Shown: positions 1-7,031, counted from the stretch's first letter. The stretch is DNA of 14,021 bases from JBEIJQ01 sp040380145 (GCA_040380145.1 JBEIJQ010000076.1:1-14021); one strand, 5' to 3'. Program-made: numbers and translations. Notes: generated by a model from the sequence alone, not told the origin.

Positions 1-28
1 TACCATCTTTCTCGAAAAGCCATTTCTG

Positions 29-55
29 CGGGACGGAGTTCCCGGATCTTTTTTT
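29..55 (+). terminator. Intrinsic terminator of an upstream plus-strand gene
   Basis: A perfect 5-bp stem CGGGA/TCCCG (29-33 and 40-44) encloses a 6-nt loop and is followed four bases later by seven Ts (49-55). This is the classic factor-independent layout on the plus strand. It implies that a plus-strand gene ends just before the window. The stem is short, so the strength is uncertain. Confidence 0.5.
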
Positions 56-82
56 CTCCCTCAAATTTAACAAAAAAGCAAC

Positions 83-286
83 TTATTGGACATCAATTTC
101 TTTTATTTCACCCCTTTCATTGGTCCCGATTTCCAAGACGGCGTTGTCGGTCCGCTTCTTTTTGTAAAAATAATTTTTTCCAAGGAAAAAAAGGGCTCGC
201 CGAGGATAATTTTCAACATTTTGATTCTTTTCGGGATAGTTTTTTGGAGAAAAAGCGTTTGAAGGGTCGAAAAAAATATATTGCAT
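83..286 (-). CDS. Possible small protein, 67 codons, unrecognised
   Basis: This minus-strand reading frame starts at an ATG at 286 (or three codons earlier at a TTG) and ends with TAA at 83. I recognise no family. The C-terminal third reads like a real protein (around NAVLEIGTNERGEIKEIDV) with ordinary codon use, while the N-terminal part is rich in F, N, Y and K, as expected from A/T-rich DNA. No convincing promoter box sits upstream, and the frame overlaps the region that should hold the promoter of the divergent plus-strand gene at 332. It may be a real small gene, a remnant or chance. Confidence 0.2.
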   Translation of the reverse strand: MQYIFFDPSNAFSPKNYPEKNQNVENYPRRALFFLGKNYFYKKKRTDNAVLEIGTNERGEIKEIDVQ

Positions 287-331
287 TGTGAGCAATTGTA
301 TTCGACAAAAAATCCATTAAAAAAACCTCCC

Positions 332-3184
332 ATGCCAACTGAACAACCGACCGTCCAGGCCGTCGTGAACTCCGCCCTGAATGCTCTTCGCCAAATTCGC
401 CGCCAGCAAGACAAGGCGGAGGGGATCGTGGCCCTTGTGGCCAAAGGCGAAATAGCCCACGTCCTCGCCCAGATCGAAAACTTCGGTTATTGCGATCAGG
501 AAGGTCTTCGGCGCAAGTTTACCCTGTACATGATCTGTCTGATGGAGGTTACCCTCAACGGCAGCCGGCACAAGTCCTTCCGCCGATCCGCTTGCGAGCA
601 ATTGCTCCGGGACCTCGACGAGCACCTACCCGTTGATCGTTCCATGTTGCGGTGGAACGATTTTTTCCCGAGCTACCTGGTTTTCCGGATGGCGGCCGAG
701 TGGGCGGAAATGGGATTGGACCATCGGCCCGTTTTCAAAAGGACCGACCGCTGGGACGCCGATTGGATCGAAACGGCCGGGCCGCACTCGGAAATCCAAC
801 TCGACACCTTGGCAAAAGTCGTGGACAAGGTGGGTGGCAGGATTCTTCAAAACATCGTCCTGAAAAAATTGGCCGTTCAAATGGCCGCCATCGGAAAAGT
901 GCCCGAGGCCCGGAACCTGGCGCAACGGATCACAGACACCCAGGAACTCGAAGCCTTTCGGGTGGAAGCGCCGGTCGCCATGGCCCAACAGGGCCACGCG
1001 GCCCCGGCGCTCGCCTTCGCCCAAGAAATTCCGGACGCCGAGCAAAGGGACGCCGTCCTCCACCGCATGTCCCATGCGCTCGCCGGGCGACAATCGTTCG
1101 ATTCGGCGCATATTGTCGCCGATCTTATTTCCGCCGAGCCCGTCAAACGGACGGCGCACCTGTGGATCGAAATCGAATACGCCAAGCACCATCCCGTCGA
1201 ACATGCCGAAGATCGTCTGCAAACTGCTTTGGACGACCTGCAGGCTGCCAACTGTTCGGAAGATGAAAAACGCTTCGTGCAATTGGGCGTCGTAGAGGCC
1301 ATGATCCGCCAAGGAATGAAAGGGGCCGCTACAAAAGTCCTGCAAAAAACCCTTGACGCCGCGAGAAACATCGCCGACGAAACGATGCGCTGCCAAGCCC
1401 TGTTGGCCCTCTCCTCCCGTCTGACGGGCAAGTTCGCCGACGACCTGCAAGGAACGCTCATGATGGAGGCCCAACAGATCGAAAGGGAAACCGATGACCC
1501 GAAAACCCAAAAAGAGGTTAGGCGCCTCCTCGCGATCGAAATGGCCCATCAGGGATTGTTCGAAGAAGGATGGGAAAACGCCGATCCGGAGCTTTTCGAT
1601 GAAATCGAACGGGCCCTTTTGCACAAAATCTTCCTGACCCAAATGGCCCGCCGAGGGTTGGGCGCCGATATACACAAACGATTGTTGGAGTCCATACGGG
1701 TCGAGGTGGATGAACAAACCGAACTGTTCCGTGAACTGTGCCGTTTGGAAACCTACGAGATAGAAGACGAAAAAAAAAGCGCTTATCTGCTGGCCATCGC
1801 TGTAAAACTGGCCAAAAAAGGACGGTACACCCGAGCATTGGAACTTTCGCGGGCCATTCCCATTGAAACACAACGGCTTCAAGCCCTTTTGTCCCTCTAC
1901 AGCGAACTGTCCGCCCACCATGCATTGGCCGCCGATATGTTGTTGCCCGATTTGCGGTACTGTTCCAATAACTACTTTGATCTTCCTTATGAGCTCAGTC
2001 CGTCCTATCTGCTCTTGAAAGAACTTTTGAGGCAGGGAAAAGTCGGATCGGCGATCGCGTACGCGAAAGAAACCAGGGATACAAATACGCTTTTGAATCG
2101 GTTGAAAACTGTTTGGGAGTACTTGATGGAAAAAAAAGACGAACAACAAGCAGCAGCCGTTTTGACGATGGCCGTCGAAAAACTGAGCAAGAGCTCAGAG
2201 TTGTACACAAGGCTGGACATGATGCTGTGGATCTGGGCCGGAGCCGATCGTCTGGGGCTACACGACTTGACGGGTAAGGTCTGGGACCGTGCCGTGCAAA
2301 AGGCAGAAAAATCTTCGGACCCGAGCCTGCGCGTCGATGCCTTCTTGGCCATTTCCGATGCGCTGGCCCGCAACGGAAAAAAAAGCGAGGCAGAAGAGTT
2401 TTGGGAAAAAGCACGGGCGATCGGAGAAGAGGCCTTCGCCCATTCCGTCGAAAATCCCACGCGGAAAGAGTTGGCCCGGTCCCTGGTGCGGCAGGGAAAA
2501 ACCGAAGGCGCGCTCCGCCTCGCCGATGAAGTCGCAGATCCCTTGCTGAAAAGCCCCAAACAGGGCGCCATTGCGAGCGAAATGGCCCTGAACGGCCGAT
2601 CCGAGGAGGCCCTGCCCATCGCCCGGAGCATCGAGGCCAATATTTACCGGGATGCCGCTCTGCGCAACATCGCCCGAGAATTGGCCCTGGGAGGGAACAT
2701 GCCCCTCGCTGTAGAAGCTGCCCGGGAAATCCTCGATCCTTCTTCCAAGTCCACAGCCCTTTCGGAAATAGCCGAGGAAATGGCCAAAACGGGGAATTTG
2801 TCCGATGCCGCGGCGGTCGCTCGGGAAATTCCCGATACCGCCCATAGATTGAACAGCTGGCAGTGGCTGGGCCAAACGGCCCATGCGAAATGGGGGCCCC
2901 TAAATGCTTTCTACCAATCCAACCAACTCACAAACGAGGAAGCCCATCATTTTTGTCTAAAAGGTTGGGCCAATGCGCTCCGGCCCCACGAAGCCGACGA
3001 CGATTTTATCTTGGAAGTCGTCCCAAAACTGCTCGAGCATCCGGAGGCGCTCGAACAGACCTTGCGGATGTTTGCCTTCCGTCTGCTTTTTTTCGATGAT
3101 TACCCGGTGAAAAATGTACGCTATCTGTTTAAGTTTTTGAGCATCCAATGGATGCTGGACTATACAGAGGATCCCGATGCGTAG
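332..3184 (+). CDS. Large alpha-helical (TPR-like) repeat protein of unknown function
   Basis: The protein has 950 residues and is very likely cytoplasmic: no signal peptide or membrane segment is visible. It looks like an alpha-solenoid. Four clear units of about 33 residues lie near residues 715-850, with the pattern IAxEMAxxGxxxEALxxAREIxDxxxRxxAL; related degenerate units occur near 175-260 and through the middle. Such TPR-like repeats normally form a protein-binding superhelix. Residues 1-70 are a separate helical segment (around VALVAKGEIAHVLAQIENFG), and 110-170 are richer in aromatics and also not repeat-like. There is no enzymatic domain. I chose the ATG at 332, right after AAAAAAACCTCCC, rather than the TTG at 281 in the same frame, because an A-rich leader before ATG recurs in this window. 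The gene stands alone, convergent with the MarR gene 41 nt away. Function is unknown; a scaffold or sensor role is inference only. Confidence 0.9.
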   Translation: MPTEQPTVQAVVNSALNALRQIRRQQDKAEGIVALVAKGEIAHVLAQIENFGYCDQEGLRRKFTLYMICLMEVTLNGSRHKSFRRSACEQLLRDLDEHLPVDRSMLRWNDFFPSYLVFRMAAEWAEMGLDHRPVFKRTDRWDADWIETAGPHSEIQLDTLAKVVDKVGGRILQNIVLKKLAVQMAAIGKVPEARNLAQRITDTQELEAFRVEAPVAMAQQGHAAPALAFAQEIPDAEQRDAVLHRMSHALAGRQSFDSAHIVADLISAEPVKRTAHLWIEIEYAKHHPVEHAEDRLQTALDDLQAANCSEDEKRFVQLGVVEAMIRQGMKGAATKVLQKTLDAARNIADETMRCQALLALSSRLTGKFADDLQGTLMMEAQQIERETDDPKTQKEVRRLLAIEMAHQGLFEEGWENADPELFDEIERALLHKIFLTQMARRGLGADIHKRLLESIRVEVDEQTELFRELCRLETYEIEDEKKSAYLLAIAVKLAKKGRYTRALELSRAIPIETQRLQALLSLYSELSAHHALAADMLLPDLRYCSNNYFDLPYELSPSYLLLKELLRQGKVGSAIAYAKETRDTNTLLNRLKTVWEYLMEKKDEQQAAAVLTMAVEKLSKSSELYTRLDMMLWIWAGADRLGLHDLTGKVWDRAVQKAEKSSDPSLRVDAFLAISDALARNGKKSEAEEFWEKARAIGEEAFAHSVENPTRKELARSLVRQGKTEGALRLADEVADPLLKSPKQGAIASEMALNGRSEEALPIARSIEANIYRDAALRNIARELALGGNMPLAVEAAREILDPSSKSTALSEIAEEMAKTGNLSDAAAVAREIPDTAHRLNSWQWLGQTAHAKWGPLNAFYQSNQLTNEEAHHFCLKGWANALRPHEADDDFILEVVPKLLEHPEALEQTLRMFAFRLLFFDDYPVKNVRYLFKFLSIQWMLDYTEDPDA

Positions 3185-3225
3185 TCGTCAACTCCCCCGA
3201 CCGACGCGTTTTTAGTCCCAAGAAA

Positions 3226-3675
3226 CTATCCGCGGAGCTTGTCGAGGAGATCGTTCAACTGTCCGGCTTCTTCTTCGGTCAGGGCGTTCATTACATCGTC
3301 GAATTCGGCCAATTTCCGGTCCATTTCCGTGAGCAGCGCCAGACCTTTGGGCAGGATGGCGACATCCACCAAGCGTCGGTCGCGCGACGAAACAGAGCGC
3401 TCCACCAAGCCTTTTTGGCAGAGCCGGTCCACGATCCGCGAACTGTCCGACATGCGGTCCAGCATCCGCTCGCGGATGGCGCTGGTGCTCAACGGGCCGT
3501 TCGCGCCGCGCAAGATCCGCAGCACATTGTACTGTTGCAAGGTGATGTCGAAGGCCTTGACATAGCGGCAGAAACGCTCCGTGAGCCAATTGTGCGTGAA
3601 AACAATGTTCACGTGAGCCCGGTGCTTTTCGCTCTGGAAAGGAGCCTTCTGCTTGATTTCCTGTTCGATGCGCAT
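3226..3675 (-). CDS. MarR-family winged-helix transcriptional regulator
   Basis: The product has 149 residues, the usual size for the MarR family. Dimeric MarR proteins bind palindromic DNA near their targets and release it on binding a ligand or on oxidation. Residues about 33-60 form the helices leading into the winged helix; the recognition-helix region MSDSSRIVDRLCQKGLVER (75-93) and the wing with the conserved D-R-R (99-101) are plain; the C-terminal helices (about 112-147) make the dimer interface. The ATG at 3675 is used because the frame upstream reads into the end of the neighbouring phosphatase gene without another ATG. The gene lies 77 nt downstream of the PP2C phosphatase on the same strand, so the two may be cotranscribed. 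A weak box TACTTTTC at 3729-3736 (minus) could also serve it. The regulated target is not evident. Confidence 0.93.
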   Translation of the reverse strand: MRIEQEIKQKAPFQSEKHRAHVNIVFTHNWLTERFCRYVKAFDITLQQYNVLRILRGANGPLSTSAIRERMLDRMSDSSRIVDRLCQKGLVERSVSSRDRRLVDVAILPKGLALLTEMDRKLAEFDDVMNALTEEEAGQLNDLLDKLRG

Positions 3676-3752
3676 AACTTCAATCTGAGCTTGGTTATCC
3701 GGAATAGTGCCGCCATAAGGGTCGGCGTGAAAAGTAAGGCTGTTGTGTAGTG

Positions 3753-4961
3753 TCAGTTGAAAAACCGGCAGGACAAAATGGAAATATCGTCCGTGTAGGC
3801 CCGCTCCCGGCGAAACTCGTTCAGGTCGGCTTCCAGTCGGGCGTTGAACTCCGCCACTGGTCTGTCGCCGTGCGTGCACACCAGATCCAACAAACGGTTT
3901 TCGCCGTAAAATTCGTCTTTTTCGTCGAGCAAATCGGTGAGCCCATCGGTAAAAGCCACCAAAAAAGCCCCCTGCCCGACGGTCAAGGTCCCAATATCCA
4001 AAAACGGCAGCCGATCGAAAACACCCAAAATCGGGCACCCTTGCTCCAAACGGACCGCCTCTCCGTTCTGCAGAAAAATCGGCGGTACATGACCGGCGTT
4101 CACATACGCCAGGCTTTTTTTCTCCCGATCGAACATCGCCAAAAACATGGTGATGAACCGATCGCCGCCCGTGATGCGCAGCACGCTCTTGTTGAGCCGC
4201 TCGACCAACTGCCCGAACGACAGCGACTGGTCCAGCAGGGCGTGCAGGCTGGCCTGTACATTGGACATCAGCAGGGCCGCCCCGATCCCTTTTCCCGACA
4301 CATCGGCGATGCAGAAAAAAAGCCGCCCGTCTTCCAAGGGGATGAAATCGTAATAATCGCCGCCCACGCCGTGGTGCGGCCGATAAATACCCGACATCTG
4401 CAGGGGACCGTCCGCGGGCAACTTCTCCGGGATCAGCATTTTCTGCACCTTGGAGGCCACTTCCAGCTCCTGTTGCATTTTTTCGCGCTCCAACTGCCGC
4501 TTGAACAAACGCTTGTTCTCGATCGCCACCGTGATGATGTTGGTGATCGTGGTGATGAACCGGATGCGTTCGTAACGGTCGCCGTCCTCTGTCACGCCTC
4601 CGATGAGCACATACGCCAGCGGGCTCTGCTTGTGCAGCACCGGCACCACGAAATCGAATTTCGACAGCAGCGGATGCTCGGGGAGCGAAATTGCCTGTGT
4701 TTTGGTGAAATCCGCCAGATGAGGCTCAAGGTCCAAAACCGCCGGTTGGGGATCCATGCCCAGCGAAGTCGCACAGGTCCAGGCCGTGTCTTCCCGCACG
4801 ATCAGCATCAGCCGCTGTACCCCCATCACCAGCGACAGTGTGTCGCGATAAATGCGATACAGATCCGGCGTCTTGACATTGGTGTTGATCGCCTGCGTTA
4901 TCTCCAACAGTCGCGTTATCTGCAACTGCTTGAAATACAGACTTCTTTCAAGAAAATCCAC
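3753..4961 (-). CDS. GAF domain plus PP2C/SpoIIE-type Ser/Thr phosphatase (RsbU-like)
   Basis: The product has 402 residues from the GTG at 4961. Residues about 1-155 form a leading helix and a GAF-like sensory domain. A short coiled coil (about 152-178, ending VASKVQKMLIPEKLP) joins it to a PP2C/SpoIIE phosphatase domain (about 185-400). Metal-binding residues are visible: GGDYYD (D202), the IADVSGKG motif (D220), TDG (D339) and DDISIL (D391, D392), with the typical NAGH at 288-291. Such proteins dephosphorylate anti-sigma-factor antagonists or other STAS partners in response to a signal; no STAS or anti-sigma gene is in this window. The frame stays open to an ATG at 5087, giving 444 residues. 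I prefer 4961 because the extra 42 residues look like translated intergenic DNA and related proteins, as I recall them, begin near FLERxLYxKQLQ. The start is therefore uncertain; the domain assignment is not. Confidence 0.92.
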   Translation of the reverse strand: MDFLERSLYFKQLQITRLLEITQAINTNVKTPDLYRIYRDTLSLVMGVQRLMLIVREDTAWTCATSLGMDPQPAVLDLEPHLADFTKTQAISLPEHPLLSKFDFVVPVLHKQSPLAYVLIGGVTEDGDRYERIRFITTITNIITVAIENKRLFKRQLEREKMQQELEVASKVQKMLIPEKLPADGPLQMSGIYRPHHGVGGDYYDFIPLEDGRLFFCIADVSGKGIGAALLMSNVQASLHALLDQSLSFGQLVERLNKSVLRITGGDRFITMFLAMFDREKKSLAYVNAGHVPPIFLQNGEAVRLEQGCPILGVFDRLPFLDIGTLTVGQGAFLVAFTDGLTDLLDEKDEFYGENRLLDLVCTHGDRPVAEFNARLEADLNEFRRERAYTDDISILSCRFFN

Positions 4962-5109
4962 AGTGGCCGGGGTTTCTTTGTGCACGGGTGGGTTCAAGCA
5001 AAAACAGTTTTGCGGTTGACTTTGGTACCGTGAAGGTAGGCAGTTTTTTGCGGCGGCGGGGGAAAAGGGGGTTCGGATTTCTTGCAATAGCTATCTTTTT
5101 TATTGAAAA

Positions 5110-5241
5110 TCAAAACATAACACAACGGTAATTTTTGATAACACTTGGGTCGGGTTTCTTCAAAAACTCCGTGCGTCCCATCGGATGATAGAACATCTCC
5201 GGACTTTCATGATCGAGCGAAATCGAGCTACTTTTTTTCAA
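5110..5241 (-). CDS. Possible 43-codon small ORF in the phosphatase leader
   Basis: The frame begins with TTG at 5241, about 17 nt after the transcription start expected from the strong minus-strand promoter at 5265-5292, and ends with TGA at 5110. The predicted peptide starts MKKSSS and has a mixed, protein-like composition (for example MFYHPMGRTEFLKK). I recognise no family. The frame stays open further upstream to another TTG at 5292, but that part would lie before the expected transcript start. It could be a small protein, an upstream ORF in the phosphatase leader, or chance; the TTG start and short length keep confidence low. Confidence 0.22.
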   Translation of the reverse strand: MKKSSSISLDHESPEMFYHPMGRTEFLKKPDPSVIKNYRCVMF

Positions 5242-5264
5242 GGAGGATTTTGAAGTTCTTTTTG

Positions 5265-5292
5265 CAAAAATAAATATATATATGAAAGTCAA
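5265..5292 (-). promoter_or_regulatory. Bacteroidota-type promoter reading leftward
   Basis: On the minus strand a -33 TTG (5292-5290, in TTGAC) is followed after 17 nt by TATTTTTG (5272-5265), an exact TAnnTTTG -7 box. The -33 is immediately preceded by an A-rich tract that may act like an UP element. Transcription should start near 5258 and run toward the small ORF and the phosphatase-MarR pair. Confidence 0.5.
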
Positions 5293-5309
5293 TTTTTTGT
5301 AAAAAAAAA

Positions 5310-5343
5310 TTTCGGTATTCCGCCCCCGATCTTTTTACCTTTG
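5310..5343 (+). promoter_or_regulatory. Bacteroidota-type promoter of the M29 peptidase gene
   Basis: TACCTTTG at 5336-5343 is an exact match to the TAnnTTTG -7 box, 35 nt before the ATG at 5379. The -33 part is poor: the best candidate is TTTCG at 5310-5314 with a 21-nt spacer. The expected leader is about 30 nt and ends in a run of eight A followed by CCGCCC and the start codon. Confidence 0.5.
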
Positions 5344-5378
5344 TACGATCTGGATGTATTTTGCAAAAAAAACCGCCC

Positions 5379-6462
5379 ATGTCCGACATGCTCGCCCAAT
5401 ACGCCCGTCTGCTCGCCCATTACAGCCTGGAAATCCGCCCGAACGAAAAAGTGGGGATCCGCGCCACCACCTTGGCCGAACCGTTGGCGCGCGAACTGTA
5501 CCGGGAAATTCTTGCCATTGGGGCCATGCCATTTGTGTGGTGGGAATTTGCCGGCGAGCGCGAAATGTTGTCGCACGGCGTTTCGGAATGGCAGCAGGAG
5601 CAGGTGCATCCGATCTACGAGGCGGGGATGACGACCTTCGACGCCTGGCTGGTGATCGACGCTCCTTTCAACCTGCGCGACCCGGTACCCCAATCGCCGC
5701 GGCGATCGGCACCGCGAACTGGCCAAACTGTACTCCGAACGCACGGCCGTGCGCAACCTCAAGCGCAGCCTGTGCATTTACCCCACCGATGCCCTGGCCC
5801 AAAACGCGGGCATGACCCTCGAACAATACCGAGCCTTCGTGTACAAGGCCTGTTATCTGTACGACGAAAATCCTGCCGGTCGTTGGCTACAGGTGCGGGC
5901 CGATCAGCAGCGCATCGTGGACCACCTCAACCGTTGCCGCGAGGTCCATTACCGCGGCGAGGGCATCGACATCCGCTTTTCGACAGAAGGCCGCGTGTGG
6001 ATCAACTCCGACGGGCGCACGAACATGCCCTCCGGAGAGGTCTATACCTCGCCCGTGGAGGACTCCGTCAACGGGACCATCCACTTCACCTATCCCATCG
6101 TTTACGGGGGCGAAGAGGTGGAGGGCGTGACCCTTTGGGTGAAAGACGGGCACATCGAACGCTGGGAAGCCCGCAAAGGCATCGAAAAACTGGACTGGGC
6201 CTTTTCTCTTCCGGGCGCGCGGCGGTTCGGCGAGGCGGCCATCGGCACCAATTACAACATAGACCGCTTCACCAAGAGCATCCTTTTCGACGAAAAAATC
6301 GGCGGGACCGTCCATCTGGCGATCGGTCAGTCGTACCTGCAGACCGGCGGCAAAAACGAATCGCCCATCCACTGGGACCTGATCGCCGACATGAAAAACG
6401 GGGGCGAGATCCAGGCCGACGGCGAGACGATCTACCGCAACGGGGCGTTTTTGCTCCCGTGA
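5379..6462 (+). pseudogene. M29-family metallo-aminopeptidase, interrupted by a frameshift
   Basis: Residues 1-105, read from ATG 5379, match the start of M29 aminopeptidases (leaderless exopeptidases using a two-metal site). The rest, from about 5701 to the TGA at 6460-6462, matches the remainder in the frame one base later (through LAKLYSERTAVRNLKRSLCIYP). Removing one base near 5694-5705 would give 360 residues, about the family length. Every metal ligand lies after the shift; in repaired numbering they are E220 (MPSGEV), E285 (FGEAAIGTN), H312 (GTVHLAIGQ), and H331 and D333 (IHWDL). As written, frame 1 runs on without a stop to 6500 and would make a 373-residue protein with no active site. 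The downstream piece could start at GTG 5749. The ligand regions are intact, so the change is recent or a sequencing error. The gene has its own promoter box and abuts the efflux locus. Confidence 0.88.
5691..5710 (+). other. Site of the frameshift in the M29 gene
   Basis: Upstream coding is in the frame of 5379 up to about CAA at 5691-5693; downstream coding is clear from about GAT at 5704 in the next frame. The sequence between is GC-rich (TCGCCGCGGCG) with no homopolymer longer than two, so it is not a typical slip tract. Deleting one C at 5703 would read DPVPQSPRDRHRELAKLY without a break. Confidence 0.6.
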
Positions 6463-6484
6463 GGCGGCTTACGGCGGAAAGTCC

Positions 6485-6492
6485 TATATTTG
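6485..6492 (+). promoter_or_regulatory. -7 box of the His/Asp-rich small protein gene
   Basis: TATATTTG is an exact TAnnTTTG match only four nucleotides before the GTG start at 6497. Transcription would begin at or within a few bases of the start codon, so the mRNA would be leaderless or nearly so. No good -33 is present at the usual spacing; TTTTTG at 6448-6453 is too far away, 31 nt. The box lies just downstream of the peptidase stop codon. Confidence 0.45.
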
Positions 6493-6496
6493 TCCT

Positions 6497-6880
6497 GTGA
6501 AAAGAACGCTGGGCATATTGTTGCTGGGCATCCAGTTGTTGGCGGCCACCGAGCTGCACCAACTGCTCAAGTTGCCCGCTTTGGCCGAACACCTCCGGGA
6601 ACACCGAGCCGAATGGCCCGACCTGACTCTTTGGGAGTTTTTGGCCCAGCATTACGACCACGACGCCCCGATCGACGAAGACCACGACCACGACATGAAA
6701 CTGCCCTTCAAGCAGTGCGCACAGGCGCAGTTTGTGTGGGAATGCGAAACGGCTCCGTGGATCCCTGTTTTTTCTCCGGAAAAAATCCCGGCCCTCCCCC
6801 ACAGAGCGTTCGCGTGCGCCGATCAGGCGCCGCTGCCGAACGGCGCTGGCGGCGATGTGTGGCATCCTCCCCAAAGCTGA
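6497..6880 (+). CDS. Small His/Asp-rich exported or anchored protein of the heavy-metal efflux locus
   Basis: The 127-residue product begins with a short positive N-terminus and a hydrophobic stretch (about 4-17), which could be a signal peptide or membrane anchor. A helical segment (HQLLKLPALAEHLREHR) and the phrase DLTLWEFLAQHY follow, then an acidic His cluster (about 52-66, including DEDHDHD) leading into MKLPF, and three scattered cysteines. From memory, a small Bacteroidota family with the layout ATEL..LLKLP, DLTLW, acidic/His cluster, DMKLPF and a C-terminal WxPP lies next to CzcA/CusA genes; this fits well, and the C-terminal WHPPQ is present. A periplasmic role in metal binding or sensing is inferred. 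The start is GTG, almost touching a TAnnTTTG box. The RND gene follows after 182 nt. Confidence 0.8.
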   Translation: MKRTLGILLLGIQLLAATELHQLLKLPALAEHLREHRAEWPDLTLWEFLAQHYDHDAPIDEDHDHDMKLPFKQCAQAQFVWECETAPWIPVFSPEKIPALPHRAFACADQAPLPNGAGGDVWHPPQS

Positions 6881-7031
6881 TTTTCCCCCGACGGAAGTCC
6901 CCGCTCGGCCTTGGCCGATAGGCGCGCATCCGCCCCAACGCCGTTCGGTGTTTTCGGGGGGGGGCGCTCCCTGTGGATTTCCTCGCGCACCGGTTGCCCG
7001 ACCCTCCCGCTTTTCTGGGCGGACGACGGTC

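Larger units (their letters stand above)
1..331. other. A/T-rich intergenic region before the repeat-protein gene
   Basis: This stretch is much richer in A and T than the genes around it. It holds an intrinsic terminator at 29-55, one copy of the T/A element TTTTTGTAAAAA at 159-170, and a dyad ATTGC-N7-GCAAT at 280-296. Weak -7-like boxes on the plus strand are TAGTTTTT at 237-244 and TATATTGC at 277-284; neither is a full TAnnTTTG match with good spacing, so I cannot name the promoter of the gene at 332. A small minus-strand ORF at 83-286 is listed separately at low confidence. Plus-strand frame 1 is open from 1 to 294 but has no protein-like character. Confidence 0.6.
4962..5378. other. Divergent A/T-rich intergenic region between phosphatase and M29 peptidase genes
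   Basis: The region separates the minus-strand phosphatase from the plus-strand peptidase. It contains a well-spaced minus-strand promoter (5265-5292), a plus-strand promoter box (5336-5343), a long T/A tract TTTTTTGTAAAAAA (5293-5306) between them, and a possible 43-codon ORF on the minus strand (5110-5241). If the minus promoter drives the phosphatase from 4961, its mRNA would have a leader of about 300 nt; a weaker box TGTTTTTG at 4999-5006 (minus) could give a short leader instead. I see no terminator in this region. Confidence 0.6.

Noticed and set aside
1..294. Plus-strand frame 1 open from the window start to 294
   Set aside because: It contains the intrinsic terminator, has a Ser/Phe/Arg/Lys-rich meaningless translation and no plausible start. 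It is not the tail of an upstream gene.
285..300. Lac-operator-like string TTGTGAGC
   Set aside because: The resemblance is limited to a few bases, lacks the operator's symmetry partner, and the host is not an enterobacterium.
626..2149. Minus-strand open frame of 507 codons opposite the repeat-protein gene
   Set aside because: The translation is rich in Gly, Phe and Gln without repeats or motifs, and the plus-strand frame has regular 33-residue helical units. It is a shadow.
3185..3225. Bidirectional terminator between the convergent repeat-protein and MarR genes
   Set aside because: No stem of useful length could be found in these 41 bases on either strand.
3750..5033. Long plus-strand open frame of 427 codons opposite the phosphatase gene
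   Set aside because: It is the antisense shadow of the GAF-PP2C gene in GC-rich DNA. Its Gln/His/Arg-rich translation has no domain, whereas the minus strand shows every catalytic motif.
5694..5705. Programmed ribosomal frameshift in the M29 gene
   Set aside because: There is no slippery heptamer, and the family is normally encoded in one frame, so a mutation or sequence error is simpler.
5749..6462. Separate gene starting at GTG 5749
   Set aside because: It begins in the middle of an M29 peptidase domain and its N-terminal part is encoded just upstream in another frame, so it is the downstream piece of one frameshifted gene.
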